Assembly: GCF_023657595.1 (NCBI RefSeq)
Contig: NZ_CP098323.1
Location: 4,674,001-4,738,000, forward strand
Source: Cytobacillus firmus
Lineage (GTDB): Bacteria; Bacillota; Bacilli; Bacillales; Cytobacillaceae
Reading direction: 5' to 3'
Length of the DNA stretch: 64,000 nucleotides
The notes under the pieces were generated by a model. It was not told the DNA's origin and did not search any database. It was given only the letters and a program-made list of their open reading frames with translations. Positions 8,622 through 17,513 of this stretch are shown here, in pieces. Both the position numbers and the translations under genes were made by a program. Within the stretch, counting starts at the first letter, position 1. Each line of letters opens with the position of its first letter.

Positions 8622-9545
8622 CTAGAATTCACTGTCGGATTTAAACACTCTCATTTGAACCAGCGTTAAAATAAATAGAATGATAAAGAATACATATGCT
8701 GCCGCAGATGCATACCCCATATCAAATCGCTGGAATGCCTCCTGATAAATATAATGAACAAGAACCATTGTGCTCGTGCCAGGTCCGCCGCCTGTTATGA
8801 CATACGCCAGATCAAATATTTTAAATGAACCGATTAACGTAATGATGAGTACAAATAGTGTTGTAGGCTTCAGGAGCTGTACGGTAATATGCCAAAATTT
8901 CTGCCAGGAATTAGCACCATCGATTTCTGCAGCTTCATATACACTGCTCGGAATGGCTTGTAAACCGGCAAGAAATAACAACAGGTTGCTCCCCAGTCCT
9001 TTCCAGATACTTACAATAATCAAAACAATCATTGCCTGATCTGAATCAATCAGCATATTCTGCAGCGGCAAGCCAAGCTTTTCTAATACATAGTTGATAA
9101 AGCCGTAGCTTGGACTGAACATCCATTGCCAGACCAATCCGACGACAACCATGGAAAGAACTACCGGGAAGAAAAAGGCAGCCCGGTAAAATCCTAAGCC
9201 CCTTATCTTCTGATTCAAAAGCACCGCAATAAATAAAGCGATGGCCACCTTTAAAGGAACAGAAAGAGAGAAGATTAGAGTGTTCTTAATCGAAATCCAG
9301 AAAAGCGGGTCTTTGAATAGACGCACATAGTTTTCAACGCCTACAAATTCGGGCGTTCCAATCATTCCCCATTGGTGGAAGCTCATAAAGAAAGCAAATA
9401 AAACCGGGAAGAATAAAAATAGGGAGAAAATAAGAAGAACAGGTGACATAAATCCAATCGGAGTTAATTTTTGTTTCCATTTATATCGTTTTGCCGCCAG
9501 ATGATTGCGTCCCTCTTTCACTTCTATTGACTTGACCAAATCCAT
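8622..9545 (-). CDS. Carbohydrate ABC transporter permease, MalF type
   Basis: This 307-residue integral membrane protein has a basic N-terminal tail, six membrane segments and the EAA loop YEAAEIDGANSWQKFWHITVQLLKPTT. The VITGGGPGTSTMVLVHYIYQEAF segment near the C-terminus is characteristic of MalF/UgpA-like permeases. GGGGTGA is the ribosome binding site for ATG 9545. It is encoded between the substrate-binding lipoprotein and the MalG-type permease, the usual order for CUT1 importers. Together the two permeases form the translocation channel; substrate choice is made by the binding protein and cannot be read from this sequence. Confidence 0.92.
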   Translation of the reverse strand: MDLVKSIEVKEGRNHLAAKRYKWKQKLTPIGFMSPVLLIFSLFLFFPVLFAFFMSFHQWGMIGTPEFVGVENYVRLFKDPLFWISIKNTLIFSLSVPLKVAIALFIAVLLNQKIRGLGFYRAAFFFPVVLSMVVVGLVWQWMFSPSYGFINYVLEKLGLPLQNMLIDSDQAMIVLIIVSIWKGLGSNLLLFLAGLQAIPSSVYEAAEIDGANSWQKFWHITVQLLKPTTLFVLIITLIGSFKIFDLAYVITGGGPGTSTMVLVHYIYQEAFQRFDMGYASAAAYVFFIILFILTLVQMRVFKSDSEF

Positions 9546-9598
9546 GTAATATCACCCCTGGAATTAGAAAGGAGGGGATGCTGCCCCTCCATCCTTCA

Positions 9599-10867
9599 TT
9601 ATTTTTTTAGCACCGAATTGTTTATTTGCTTTTCCATAGATTCAGCAGCTTCTTGCGGAGACTTTTCGCCTAAGATCACCGATTGCATTTCGCTTGTCAG
9701 AATTGATTTATAGCCTAAGTATTCAGGAATTGAAAAATCTTTCACTGCAAATTCAGGAACACTATTAATCTCGTTAATAATGATTTGCATTCCTTCATCA
9801 ATAGCCCCATAATCTACAGATTCCTGTGCACTCGTCCGGGTAGGAACGACCCCTTCTTTAGCTGCAAACTCAGCCATTTTCTCTTCGCTTGTTAAGTATT
9901 TCATCAGTTTGACTGCTTCTTTTGGATGCTTTGTCTCATTAAAAGAAACAATGTTCGCCCCGCCCAGCTTCGTTGCCGTTACTTCTTTTTTCGGCAAGTA
10001 TGTCACACCATATTCAAACCCTTGAATATCTTTTTCAAATGAATTGATCAGTCCAGAGAAAGTGATAACCATTGGAAGCTGTCCCTGCTTGAATAGCTCA
10101 TCTGATTTTTCTGACCCGATAAAGGACTCTTTGGAAGCCAGACCTTTATCAAATAATGATTTGAAAAATTCGATGGACTCAATGGAGGAATCAGAATTGA
10201 TTCCAGCAGATTTTTGGTCTTCACTTAAGACAGTTCCTTTATTTTGATAAAGGAATGGAAGAAATTGTGATACATCACTTCCTGTGCTGACACCATATTT
10301 TAAGTTGTTGGCACTTTTTACTTTTTCCGCAGCTGCAGTGAATTCTTCCCAGTTCCATGTTGTTTCAATGGATTCAGGTACTTTCACGCCAGCTTTTTCA
10401 AAAAGATCTTTATTATAGAAAACAGCAATGCTGTCTGTAAAATGAGGAACTCCCACTACTTTATCTCCATTCTTTACACTTACAAGAGTAGAAGGGAGAA
10501 AATCATCCTTCTCTTCCTTAAGATCGCCGGAAACATCCAAAAGCAGATCCATATTGGCATATCGCTGAGTTGCTAGTACTGGAGTGTATAATAAGTCAGG
10601 TGTTCTGCCTCCAGCAATCATTGTTTCAATTTTTTCAAAGAATTGATCTAAAGGAACTTTTTCAACATTTACTTTAATGTCGGGATTTTCTTTTTCAAAT
10701 TCCTTAATTTGTTCTACAAGAGTTGGGCTGTCATTATTAAGGATGAAACGGAGTTCAACTTTTCCGTCTTCGCCGCCCCCGTTCTCAGATCCACCGCAAG
10801 CGCTTACAAACAGGGATAAAATAAGGACGAATGCGAACAGCAAAGACATTTTACTTTTTCTTAACAT
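9599..10867 (-). CDS. Sugar ABC transporter substrate-binding lipoprotein
   Basis: The start at ATG 10867 is fixed by GAGGAGG a few bases upstream; an in-frame start five codons earlier would bury that site. The 422-residue product begins MLRKSKMSLLFAF and has the lipobox VSAC at about residue 24, so the mature protein is a lipid-anchored extracellular binding protein. The fold is family 1 (SBP_bac_1): ELRFILNNDSPTLVEQIKEFEKENPDI in the first lobe and GANIVSFNETKHPKEAVKLMKYL in the second. It is the first structural gene after the LacI-type regulator and is followed by the two permeases. An oligosaccharide ligand is inferred from the GH13 enzyme in the same operon. Confidence 0.92.
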   Translation of the reverse strand: MLRKSKMSLLFAFVLILSLFVSACGGSENGGGEDGKVELRFILNNDSPTLVEQIKEFEKENPDIKVNVEKVPLDQFFEKIETMIAGGRTPDLLYTPVLATQRYANMDLLLDVSGDLKEEKDDFLPSTLVSVKNGDKVVGVPHFTDSIAVFYNKDLFEKAGVKVPESIETTWNWEEFTAAAEKVKSANNLKYGVSTGSDVSQFLPFLYQNKGTVLSEDQKSAGINSDSSIESIEFFKSLFDKGLASKESFIGSEKSDELFKQGQLPMVITFSGLINSFEKDIQGFEYGVTYLPKKEVTATKLGGANIVSFNETKHPKEAVKLMKYLTSEEKMAEFAAKEGVVPTRTSAQESVDYGAIDEGMQIIINEINSVPEFAVKDFSIPEYLGYKSILTSEMQSVILGEKSPQEAAESMEKQINNSVLKK

Positions 10868-10893
10868 CTTAATCCTCCTCAAAAAATATGAAT

Positions 10894-11910
10894 TTATAAC
10901 TTTTTACATGAACTATTTTTCATAAAGTGAAGATCTATAAAATTGGCCTTAGGCGTTTCATTTCCTTCCAGTAAAGATATCGCCATCCTTGCTGCCTCCC
11001 TGCCCAGCTCCACCTTAGGGATTCGGATAGTGGAAAGCTCCAGCCCAATAAAGTCATTAAACTGTTCATTAAGCTCCTGGTTATCATCAAATCCAATAAC
11101 GGAGATATCCTCCGGAATCTGAAGGCCTGCTTCCTTAATGGCAGTCGTTGCCCCAATCGTTGCATACGTGTTGTTAATAATCACAGCTGTGGGCTTTTGC
11201 TTCAGCAATTCTTTCATGGCGTTATAGCCATCCAATTGTGTCTGGCTTTCTTCGAAAACAAGCTGAGGATTATAGACAACATGGTGCTTAAACAGAGCTT
11301 CCTGGTATCCGAGCAATTTATCATAGTCAGGTTCAATGATTCTTGATTGTCCTATGAATCCTATTTTCGTGTGCCCCAGCTCAATTAAGTGTTCAGCTGC
11401 CATCCTCGTGCCTTTCACGTAATCAGGCGATATGAAATAAGGCTGAATTCCTTCAATCTCTCTCTTTCCAATAAAGACATAAGGAAACCCTTTTTCATGT
11501 ACATTCCTGATATCATGCTGATTAATCTTTACGCCCATAAATATTACACCGTCAACAAAGCTCGAATGAGTGATCCGGTCACTGTATGATTGATCTTCAC
11601 GATTTGCGAAAACCAGCAGATCATACCCTAATTCGGATGCCCCCTTCTGAACTCCGTTAATAATCTCATTGTAAAAAGCAGGGTGGACGCCTTTATCGGT
11701 GTACACGACAAGCCCAAGGATGTTCGTTTTTTTCCTTGCAAGACTTCTGGCAATTAAATTGGGCTGATAATTAAGCTCTTTTATTGCCTTTAATACTTTT
11801 TGCCTGGTTTTCTCTGACACATTTCCGCTATTATTGATGACTCTGGATACGGTCATGTTAGAGACTCCGGCAGCTTTTGCGACTTCTATTAAATTTGAAC
11901 TTCGAGTCAC
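10894..11910 (-). CDS. LacI-family transcriptional regulator
   Basis: The N-terminal helix-turn-helix reads LIEVAKAAGVSNMTVSRVINN, with the hinge LNYQPNLIARSLA, and it is followed by a periplasmic-binding-protein-like effector domain (GLVVYTDK to the C-terminus). A GTG at 11910 with AGAAGG nine bases upstream is preferred because it gives a typical LacI N-terminus; ATG codons at 11919 and 11916 are too close to that site. The 339-residue protein heads the operon and lies 26 bases before the binding-protein gene. Two palindromes of LacI type flank its transcription start, so autoregulation of the whole operon is likely. The effector is expected to be the imported sugar or a product of it. Confidence 0.9.
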   Translation of the reverse strand: MTRSSNLIEVAKAAGVSNMTVSRVINNSGNVSEKTRQKVLKAIKELNYQPNLIARSLARKKTNILGLVVYTDKGVHPAFYNEIINGVQKGASELGYDLLVFANREDQSYSDRITHSSFVDGVIFMGVKINQHDIRNVHEKGFPYVFIGKREIEGIQPYFISPDYVKGTRMAAEHLIELGHTKIGFIGQSRIIEPDYDKLLGYQEALFKHHVVYNPQLVFEESQTQLDGYNAMKELLKQKPTAVIINNTYATIGATTAIKEAGLQIPEDISVIGFDDNQELNEQFNDFIGLELSTIRIPKVELGREAARMAISLLEGNETPKANFIDLHFMKNSSCKKL

Positions 11911-11936
11911 CAGCATCATCCTTCTTACTCTTTTCG

Positions 11937-11956
11937 AAATGTTAACGTTAACATTT
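11937..11956. promoter_or_regulatory. Operator 1, LacI/cre-type palindrome in the leader
   Basis: TGTTAACGTTAACA at 11940-11953 is a perfect palindrome around a central CG and continues with AAA/TTT on both sides. It fits both LacI-family operators and the CcpA cre consensus TGWNANCGNTNWCA. Its centre is 53 bp from that of operator 2. Confidence 0.75.
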
Positions 11957-11990
11957 TTGCGTTTAAAAAAAACACTCTTAAATGAAATAT

Positions 11991-12008
11991 TATGTTAGCG
12001 TTAACATA
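11991..12008. promoter_or_regulatory. Operator 2, LacI/cre-type palindrome at the transcription start
   Basis: TATGTTAGCGTTAACATA is a palindrome with one mismatch around a central CG. It abuts the -10 box at 12009-12014 and so covers the expected start of transcription, a position suited to repression. Confidence 0.75.
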
Positions 12009-12037
12009 ATAATAGACTTTTCGAAAATGACTGTCAA
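12009..12037 (-). promoter_or_regulatory. Sigma-A promoter of the LacI-ABC-GH13 operon
   Basis: On the minus strand TTGACA (12037-12032) is followed by 17 bases and TATTAT (12014-12009). The start should fall near 12002, inside operator 2. Confidence 0.8.
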
Positions 12038-12109
12038 TATAAAATTTACTCTTTTTATTTATTACCTTTCCCACTTGGTTTAACAGAGTATTGAACCCCA
12101 ATACAACAG

Positions 12110-12135
12110 AAAAATACCGGCCACACAGGGCCGGC
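12110..12135 (-). terminator. Terminator of the nucleotidase gene
   Basis: On the minus strand the GC-rich 6-bp stem GGCCGG... pairs across a 6-base loop and is followed by TATTTTTC. It lies 14 bases past the stop at 12149. Confidence 0.75.
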
Positions 12136-12148
12136 ATCAAATTACTAC

Positions 12149-14128
12149 TTATTTAATAGTAAGCTTCTTAATATTCTCTGCTCCTCGAAGCTCCACTAAA
12201 TCACTTTTCTCAATAATGACTTCCTTCACTTCTGCACCGCTAAAGTCCACGATGATTGGCTCTTTCTTTGGCGTTACACGGACACTCACATTCTTAAGGC
12301 CATCACCCTGCAATACAGCAGAGTTTTTCAGCCAGATGCCATTTTTAATCTCTGCTGTTTCTTCCACATTAATAAAGGAAACCTTGTTCACTACTAATTT
12401 CTTCTTTTTATCATCAGTAAGATTATATTCCTTTTCAAAATCTAGCTCTGTTACTGGAGGCAGGCTGTCAACATCTATGATACGCCCTTCCACCGCCGGT
12501 TTGATTGTGCCCAGGCTGGATAGGTGATCCGCGAAGTTTTCCCAATCGGAAAGTCCAAGATCTGTTACTCTGCCCTCCTGGTAAGCTTTTGCGAAGACTG
12601 TATATCCATCTCCGCCTTTAGCAGTGAAAGCATTCGTAGCGATTGTGTAGGTTTGATTGTCCTGGATTTCAGTGTAAGTGCCCTGTTCATTTTTATATTC
12701 AATCGAAACAATCCGCTCACCGGCAGGTTTAGTCGAATCGAATTTTACTTTTGCACCGGACACGTGCAGGAAGCCGCCATTTTCTGCAGGATATTGTCCT
12801 ACGCTGATTTCAAAGGCCTCTTTTAATTCAGCTCCCGTTACCTCCATAGTGGCTAATGTATTGCCAAATGGAAGAACAGTGATTACTTCGCCAACTGTGA
12901 TTGGCCCTGCATCAATCCCTGCACGAATGCCGCCTCCATTTTGGAGTGCCATGATGACATTGCTGTTATACTGCTTTGCTTTTGCCAGCATTCCGTCTGT
13001 AATCAGGTTGCCCAGGGCGGTTTCATTTTTCCGTACACTTGGTCCTGTGCTGTCTCCGCTTGTACGCGGATTCTCAAGGGCAGCCAGCGTTTCTGCTCCG
13101 ATTTCCGTGTTCTTTAATTCTTCTATCTGTGAAGAGTATTTTTCAAGCAGCACTGCTGCCTCAGGGTCCTCTGCTTTATCCGCTACTTTAATAAGCTGGC
13201 CAGCATGCCCGACTACTTTTCCTGCCTCGTCAAACTGCACATCCAGCGTTCCGAGATAATTATTGTACTGGCCGGCTTGTACAATAACTGTAGGATCCTT
13301 TGCCGTTCCTGTTTCGTCAGCTACCACAACTACTGGGGCATTTAATTGCGTATGGCTGTGTCCGCCAACAATCACATCAATTCCATCTACTTGAGCCGCC
13401 AGGTTTAAGTCATTATCCACATTCGGGTTATCATCATAGCCAATATGTGTGACAGCTACTATTTTATTAATACCCATGCCCTCGAAAGCTTTTACTGCTT
13501 TTTCTGCTTCTTCAAGATAATCTTCGAATGTTACATTACCCGGACTTGAAATGCTGGCTGTTTCAGCTGTAGTCAAGCCAAAGAATCCTACTTTTTCTCC
13601 GTTAACTTCTTTGATGATGCCATTATATATTTTACCATCAGCAGGTTCGCTCGATATAAGATCACTGAACAGTCCCTGCAGGTTGGCATCTTGAGAAAAG
13701 TTCACGTTTGAACTGACGAATGGGAATTGTGCTCCTTTTACAAAGTCAGCCAGTGCTTTATGTCCTTCCGCACTTGAACCCAAATCGAACTCATGATTAC
13801 CGAAAGTCATAATGTCATAGCCCATGAGATTCATAAATTCAAGATCAGCTTGTCCAAGGAATTTATTAAAATATAAAGTTCCGGAAAAAACATCTCCTGC
13901 ATCAACTAGCAGGGCATCCGGCTTTGCTTCTCTTACTTCCTTTACCGCCGTCACTTTCTTTGCGGCGCTGTCCATATTTGCGTGTGAGTCATTGGTATGC
14001 ATTAACGAAAGTGTGAAATCTGAAGCTGAAGTCTCATTTGCTGAAACCAGGCCTGCCGGAATGGCTGCAGAGATGGTTAATGCTGCTGATAAGGCTACTG
14101 TAGATAATACTTTAATAGGTAATTTCAT
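12149..14128 (-). CDS. Secreted 5'-nucleotidase / 2',3'-cyclic phosphodiesterase-like protein
   Basis: The start at ATG 14128 has AAGGAG nine bases upstream. The 659-residue product has a signal peptide (MKLPIKVLSTVALSAALT, cleavage near ISAAIPAGLVSA). The metallophosphatase domain shows HTNDSHAN, DAGDVFSG, FGNHEFD and GGHSHTQL, the usual metal ligands. The 5'-nucleotidase C-terminal domain carries NGGGIRAG, the substrate-binding motif, near residue 395. An extra beta-rich domain of about 95 residues at the C-terminus matches the end of the neighbouring nuclease. There is no LPXTG sorting signal. It lies downstream of the nuclease on the same strand, though a hairpin separates them, and a joint role in turning extracellular nucleic acid into nucleosides and phosphate is inferred. 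Confidence 0.88.
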   Translation of the reverse strand: MKLPIKVLSTVALSAALTISAAIPAGLVSANETSASDFTLSLMHTNDSHANMDSAAKKVTAVKEVREAKPDALLVDAGDVFSGTLYFNKFLGQADLEFMNLMGYDIMTFGNHEFDLGSSAEGHKALADFVKGAQFPFVSSNVNFSQDANLQGLFSDLISSEPADGKIYNGIIKEVNGEKVGFFGLTTAETASISSPGNVTFEDYLEEAEKAVKAFEGMGINKIVAVTHIGYDDNPNVDNDLNLAAQVDGIDVIVGGHSHTQLNAPVVVVADETGTAKDPTVIVQAGQYNNYLGTLDVQFDEAGKVVGHAGQLIKVADKAEDPEAAVLLEKYSSQIEELKNTEIGAETLAALENPRTSGDSTGPSVRKNETALGNLITDGMLAKAKQYNSNVIMALQNGGGIRAGIDAGPITVGEVITVLPFGNTLATMEVTGAELKEAFEISVGQYPAENGGFLHVSGAKVKFDSTKPAGERIVSIEYKNEQGTYTEIQDNQTYTIATNAFTAKGGDGYTVFAKAYQEGRVTDLGLSDWENFADHLSSLGTIKPAVEGRIIDVDSLPPVTELDFEKEYNLTDDKKKKLVVNKVSFINVEETAEIKNGIWLKNSAVLQGDGLKNVSVRVTPKKEPIIVDFSGAEVKEVIIEKSDLVELRGAENIKKLTIK

Positions 14129-14166
14129 AATAAATGCTCCTTTCAATTTTTAATCAAAGGGATTGA

Positions 14167-14192
14167 AAGCCGGAGCTGCTGCACTCCGGCTT
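14167..14192 (-). terminator. Hairpin after the secreted nuclease gene
   Basis: A perfect 9-bp stem AAGCCGGAG/CTCCGGCTT with an 8-base loop lies 7 bases past the nuclease stop. The T run that follows on the minus strand is short, so read-through into the nucleotidase gene is possible. Confidence 0.6.
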
Positions 14193-14198
14193 CAATTG

Positions 14199-16979
14199 TT
14201 ATGCCGCTCCTTCTTCCTCATAAGGAGACTCCATTACTTCCCCATCCGAATCTTTGAAAATGATATGAGATGGATCAGCCTTTTTCCCAAGTGTCCACTT
14301 CTGCACATTTTCAGCACCGCGGATTTCCACGACTTTGTCACTTTCGATCATGACTTCTTTAATTTCTGATCCTGTTAGATCCACAACTGCCCCTTTGTTG
14401 GCGGAGCTGATGACCACTTTTGTATGTTTCAGGCCTTCGCCTTTAACGGCAGCTGATTTCTTCAGCCATAGACCCTGCGAGAGGCTGGAAGTGCCATCCA
14501 TCACAACTAATGCATTATGCGGTCCTACTACGAATTTCTTCGCATGGTGGTTTACCAGATTGAAAACATGATCATATTTAGGCTCTTCCGGTTTTACTGC
14601 CGGCTTTAAGCTTGTCTGAATCAGGACAGGGTCATGGTCACTTGCACGGCCGTGCTCTTCCATGAAGCCCGAGTTGATATGAAGAATATCTACTTCTGTT
14701 TTCTTTGCCAGGTTGTTGGATACTAAAATATGATCGAGCACCTGTGCATTTCCCTGGTACGTATAGGTGTATCGCTCTTCAGCCGGCACTTTTTCAATCA
14801 TATTAGTCAGTTCATCGCCCTTTAGTGCCTGTAAAGGATTGGAGAACTCAAAATCGTTAAAGTCGCCAAGCAGGACGACATTGGCATCAGGGTCTTCCGC
14901 TTTTACATTCTTTACAAAACCGTTAATAACGTTAGCGATTTTCATGCGTTGGATTTCACTGCTTAAGACTGGCGGCTGCTCTTTTCCGAATAACGGAAGA
15001 TCTCCGCCTTTCGAGTTAAAATGGTTAGCTACGACAATAACGCTTTCGCCCTGGAATTCGAACTGGGCTGCCAATGCTTTACGGCTATCTTCAAAAGCTT
15101 CGTTTGTTGGATCAATACGCCCTGGGTTCAGCGTTAATTGGCCGTTTTCGAAATCAACAGCATCGGTTGCTGATCCCTTTTCTCCTTGGGTTAATGTCAC
15201 CCGTTCAGCATTATAAAGGAAGCCGACACGGATATTTCCTCCCGGCTGGCCGCCATCCTGTTTATCTTCCGGTGCAATGTCTGTGTATGTGTAGGCTGGC
15301 CCGCCAAGCTCTTTAATTTTTTCAATTAATAATGCTGCACTTTGATCTGCTGCTGTTGTGCCGCTATCAGTTGGTCCGTCATTGTCCTGTACTTCTGTCA
15401 GGCCAATGATATCCGGCTGCTTCATTTTATCTGTGATTGCTTCTGCTAATCTCGTAACCTTTTCCGCATCTGTTTTTGTTGAGAAGTTTTCAACATTATA
15501 AGAAGCGATCGTTAGTTGATCCTCTTCAGGGACAAGGCTTGTTTCTTCTCTTGTCGCAGAGCCTTCCACGAATTCCGGTAGGGAGTCTGCGTCACTTAAC
15601 ACTTTATAGTTACTGAAGCCGTAGCTGACAACACCCTGAATGCTGCCTTTAAAGCTGTCACCCATTTTGGCAACAAAATCTTCATCGTTAATATCAAGCG
15701 TGATTCTCTCTGGATTAAAATCGTTTTCTGAAATGCGCAGTCCGCCTGCCGTTGTGTTCGTATCCACATCTCCTGGCACAACTACAAGCTCGCCGTATTT
15801 CTGCGGGGCAACTACTTTAGCGTTGTCCACTTGAACCAGCATGCCTTCCAGGCTTTCGTAAAAATCGATTCCATCCTGCTCTGGATTAAATTCTGTTAAT
15901 TCATCATTATCAATAGTTTCAGTCGGAAGATTTTCTTTGTTAATAACCACCGGAGCAGGAAGTTCCTGACCGGAAGCAATGATTTCGATCGATGCTGCAT
16001 TGATTTCTGTCACAGGAAGGTCTGTTTTCAGCTTGTCTGAATAGCCGTCAAGCACCCACTCTTTAACCTGGCCCGAAGCGGATACCAGATCTCCAGCCGT
16101 TACACCGTGGCCCTTTTTATAAATGAGGATACCTTCAGATGTATTTTCATCATCATCCGGCTGCTGATCCTGCATGTAGAAATTGCTGTTATCCACTACC
16201 TTAGTGACAATTCCTTCAACATCTGAAACCTGCTGGTTCGCATATGGGGAATAGTGGCCTGCACCTTGAATATCATGAATGCGCAAATCTTCCAGCCCAA
16301 TCATGTACTGAAATACAGACACCTTGCTGTCTGTTAAACCGTCTTTGACCGCTATCGCTTTAATCGTTGTCTCTTCATTAATAACGATGTGATCGGAATA
16401 TACTGTGCTTTCAGCAGTCGGTTCTGATCCATCAACTGTATAATGAATTACAGCGCCATCAGTGGAGGTCGATAGTTCTACTTCTGTTCCAGCTTTAACA
16501 GGGCCCGCCTCAGGGGAAGCTGTGACAGCTGAAACCTGTGGTGTGCCAGTATCTTCTACAAATGTGTAAGCTGTTGGGCTTTTTAACCCCGGGACTGAAA
16601 AGTATGCTTCAAGAGAGCCTGTAATCTGGATTTTTTTCCCGAGATGATCCGGGTTGTCCTTTAAATTCAGATCTGTCCTGATGGAATTATTCGGTAATTG
16701 AACCGGCAGTATTTTACTGGGGTCTGTTTCACTTGGGGAATCGGCAATGGCCAAATTTGTATTCACAGAAAATGGGCCGGTATGGGTATATTTCGGTCCA
16801 TTTGCGGTCGTTCCCACAATATATCCTTCAACCGTTGCTGTGCCGTTATTATCCGCAATCGCTTCTGCCACAGACTTCACTTCTTCTGCACTCGCCGCGG
16901 CAAAGGGACTGAATAGACTAAGAATTAATGCAAAAATACTCATAAAGCTAATGAACTTTATGCGCTGCTTTTCTATCAT
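14199..16979 (-). CDS. Secreted modular endonuclease/exonuclease/phosphatase-family nuclease
   Basis: The start at ATG 16979 follows AGGAGAGG; an upstream in-frame start adds seven residues and overlaps that site. The 926-residue protein has a signal peptide ending near AAASA. Modules in order are an OB-like DUF6359-type domain (about 35-145), a chitobiase C-terminal-like domain (about 150-230, IHYTVDGSEPTAESTVYS), a second OB-like region (about 235-470) and an EEP catalytic domain (about 490-790). The catalytic domain shows ASYNVENF, GLTEVQDNDG, ANHFNSKGG, LLGDFNDF and the final RASDHDPV, all expected for active enzymes. The last 100 residues match the C-terminal domain of the nucleotidase. 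B. subtilis YhcR joins a nuclease and a nucleotidase in one chain; here they are two genes. Confidence 0.88.
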   Translation of the reverse strand: MIEKQRIKFISFMSIFALILSLFSPFAAASAEEVKSVAEAIADNNGTATVEGYIVGTTANGPKYTHTGPFSVNTNLAIADSPSETDPSKILPVQLPNNSIRTDLNLKDNPDHLGKKIQITGSLEAYFSVPGLKSPTAYTFVEDTGTPQVSAVTASPEAGPVKAGTEVELSTSTDGAVIHYTVDGSEPTAESTVYSDHIVINEETTIKAIAVKDGLTDSKVSVFQYMIGLEDLRIHDIQGAGHYSPYANQQVSDVEGIVTKVVDNSNFYMQDQQPDDDENTSEGILIYKKGHGVTAGDLVSASGQVKEWVLDGYSDKLKTDLPVTEINAASIEIIASGQELPAPVVINKENLPTETIDNDELTEFNPEQDGIDFYESLEGMLVQVDNAKVVAPQKYGELVVVPGDVDTNTTAGGLRISENDFNPERITLDINDEDFVAKMGDSFKGSIQGVVSYGFSNYKVLSDADSLPEFVEGSATREETSLVPEEDQLTIASYNVENFSTKTDAEKVTRLAEAITDKMKQPDIIGLTEVQDNDGPTDSGTTAADQSAALLIEKIKELGGPAYTYTDIAPEDKQDGGQPGGNIRVGFLYNAERVTLTQGEKGSATDAVDFENGQLTLNPGRIDPTNEAFEDSRKALAAQFEFQGESVIVVANHFNSKGGDLPLFGKEQPPVLSSEIQRMKIANVINGFVKNVKAEDPDANVVLLGDFNDFEFSNPLQALKGDELTNMIEKVPAEERYTYTYQGNAQVLDHILVSNNLAKKTEVDILHINSGFMEEHGRASDHDPVLIQTSLKPAVKPEEPKYDHVFNLVNHHAKKFVVGPHNALVVMDGTSSLSQGLWLKKSAAVKGEGLKHTKVVISSANKGAVVDLTGSEIKEVMIESDKVVEIRGAENVQKWTLGKKADPSHIIFKDSDGEVMESPYEEEGAA

Positions 16980-17003
16980 GCGATCCTCTCCTATATCCAT
17001 ATT

Positions 17004-17017
17004 TTAAAGCGTTTACA
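17004..17017. promoter_or_regulatory. cre-like site in the nuclease leader
   Basis: The minus strand reads TGTAAACGCTTTAA, which matches the cre consensus TGWNANCGNTNWCA at all but one fixed position. It stands 25 bases before the start codon, where a bound repressor could block transcription. Confidence 0.4.
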
Positions 17018-17322
17018 CATACTACCACTCTAGTAAATCACTCTTCTTTTTAGCGTACAATCTGATATTTGTAAAAATTGAGTAAACTATAAAAAATAAG
17101 CAAATGTGCATATATAATCATCAGGCATTAAGACCCTAAAACGGGACTCCCACTAATCTTTTAGCACTAGTTTTCTGTTTTGCAGATATAATTTTATAAT
17201 TTTGTAATCATAGTAACCTTTTACTAAAATGTATCTGGATATACGCTTGCGGAGCTTACACAGGTGGCATTCCGAATGTGACATTTTTAGAGAAATGGCC
17301 ATCGCGAGGCTTTTTTTAGCTT

Positions 17323-17454
17323 TTTGCATGAGTGGAATTATTTTATTTGCAGTTTTCGGGATTCTATTTGCAGTTTTGGAGATCTATTTGCAAGTTTAGG
17401 GATTCTATTTGCAACTATGATGTTTGATTTGCAATTTTATTCCTTTTATTTGCA
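17323..17454. repeat. Second TTTGCA tandem array, 6-7 copies
   Basis: TTTGCA occurs at 17346, 17367, 17387, 17408, 17428 and 17449, with a possible outlying copy at 17323. Spacings are 20 or 21 apart from the first (23). The word and pitch are those of the array at 2961-3296. It begins 18 bases beyond the terminator of the LysM-3D gene and lies upstream of the nuclease gene. Confidence 0.9.
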
Positions 17455-17471
17455 GTGTTCACAATTGGGAA

Positions 17472-17501
17472 TAAAAAAAGAACCTCCATCAGGGAGATTC
17501 T
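17472..17501 (-). terminator. Terminator of the LysM-3D gene
   Basis: On the minus strand a 9-bp stem AGAATCTCC/GGAGGTTCT (one T-G pair, 5-base loop) is followed by TTTTTT. Confidence 0.9.
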
Positions 17502-17513
17502 CTCAAGTTTATG

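Noticed and set aside
12216-12527. Plus-strand frames opposite the nucleotidase and nuclease genes
   Set aside because: They are antisense shadows of strongly coding minus-strand genes and lack binding sites.
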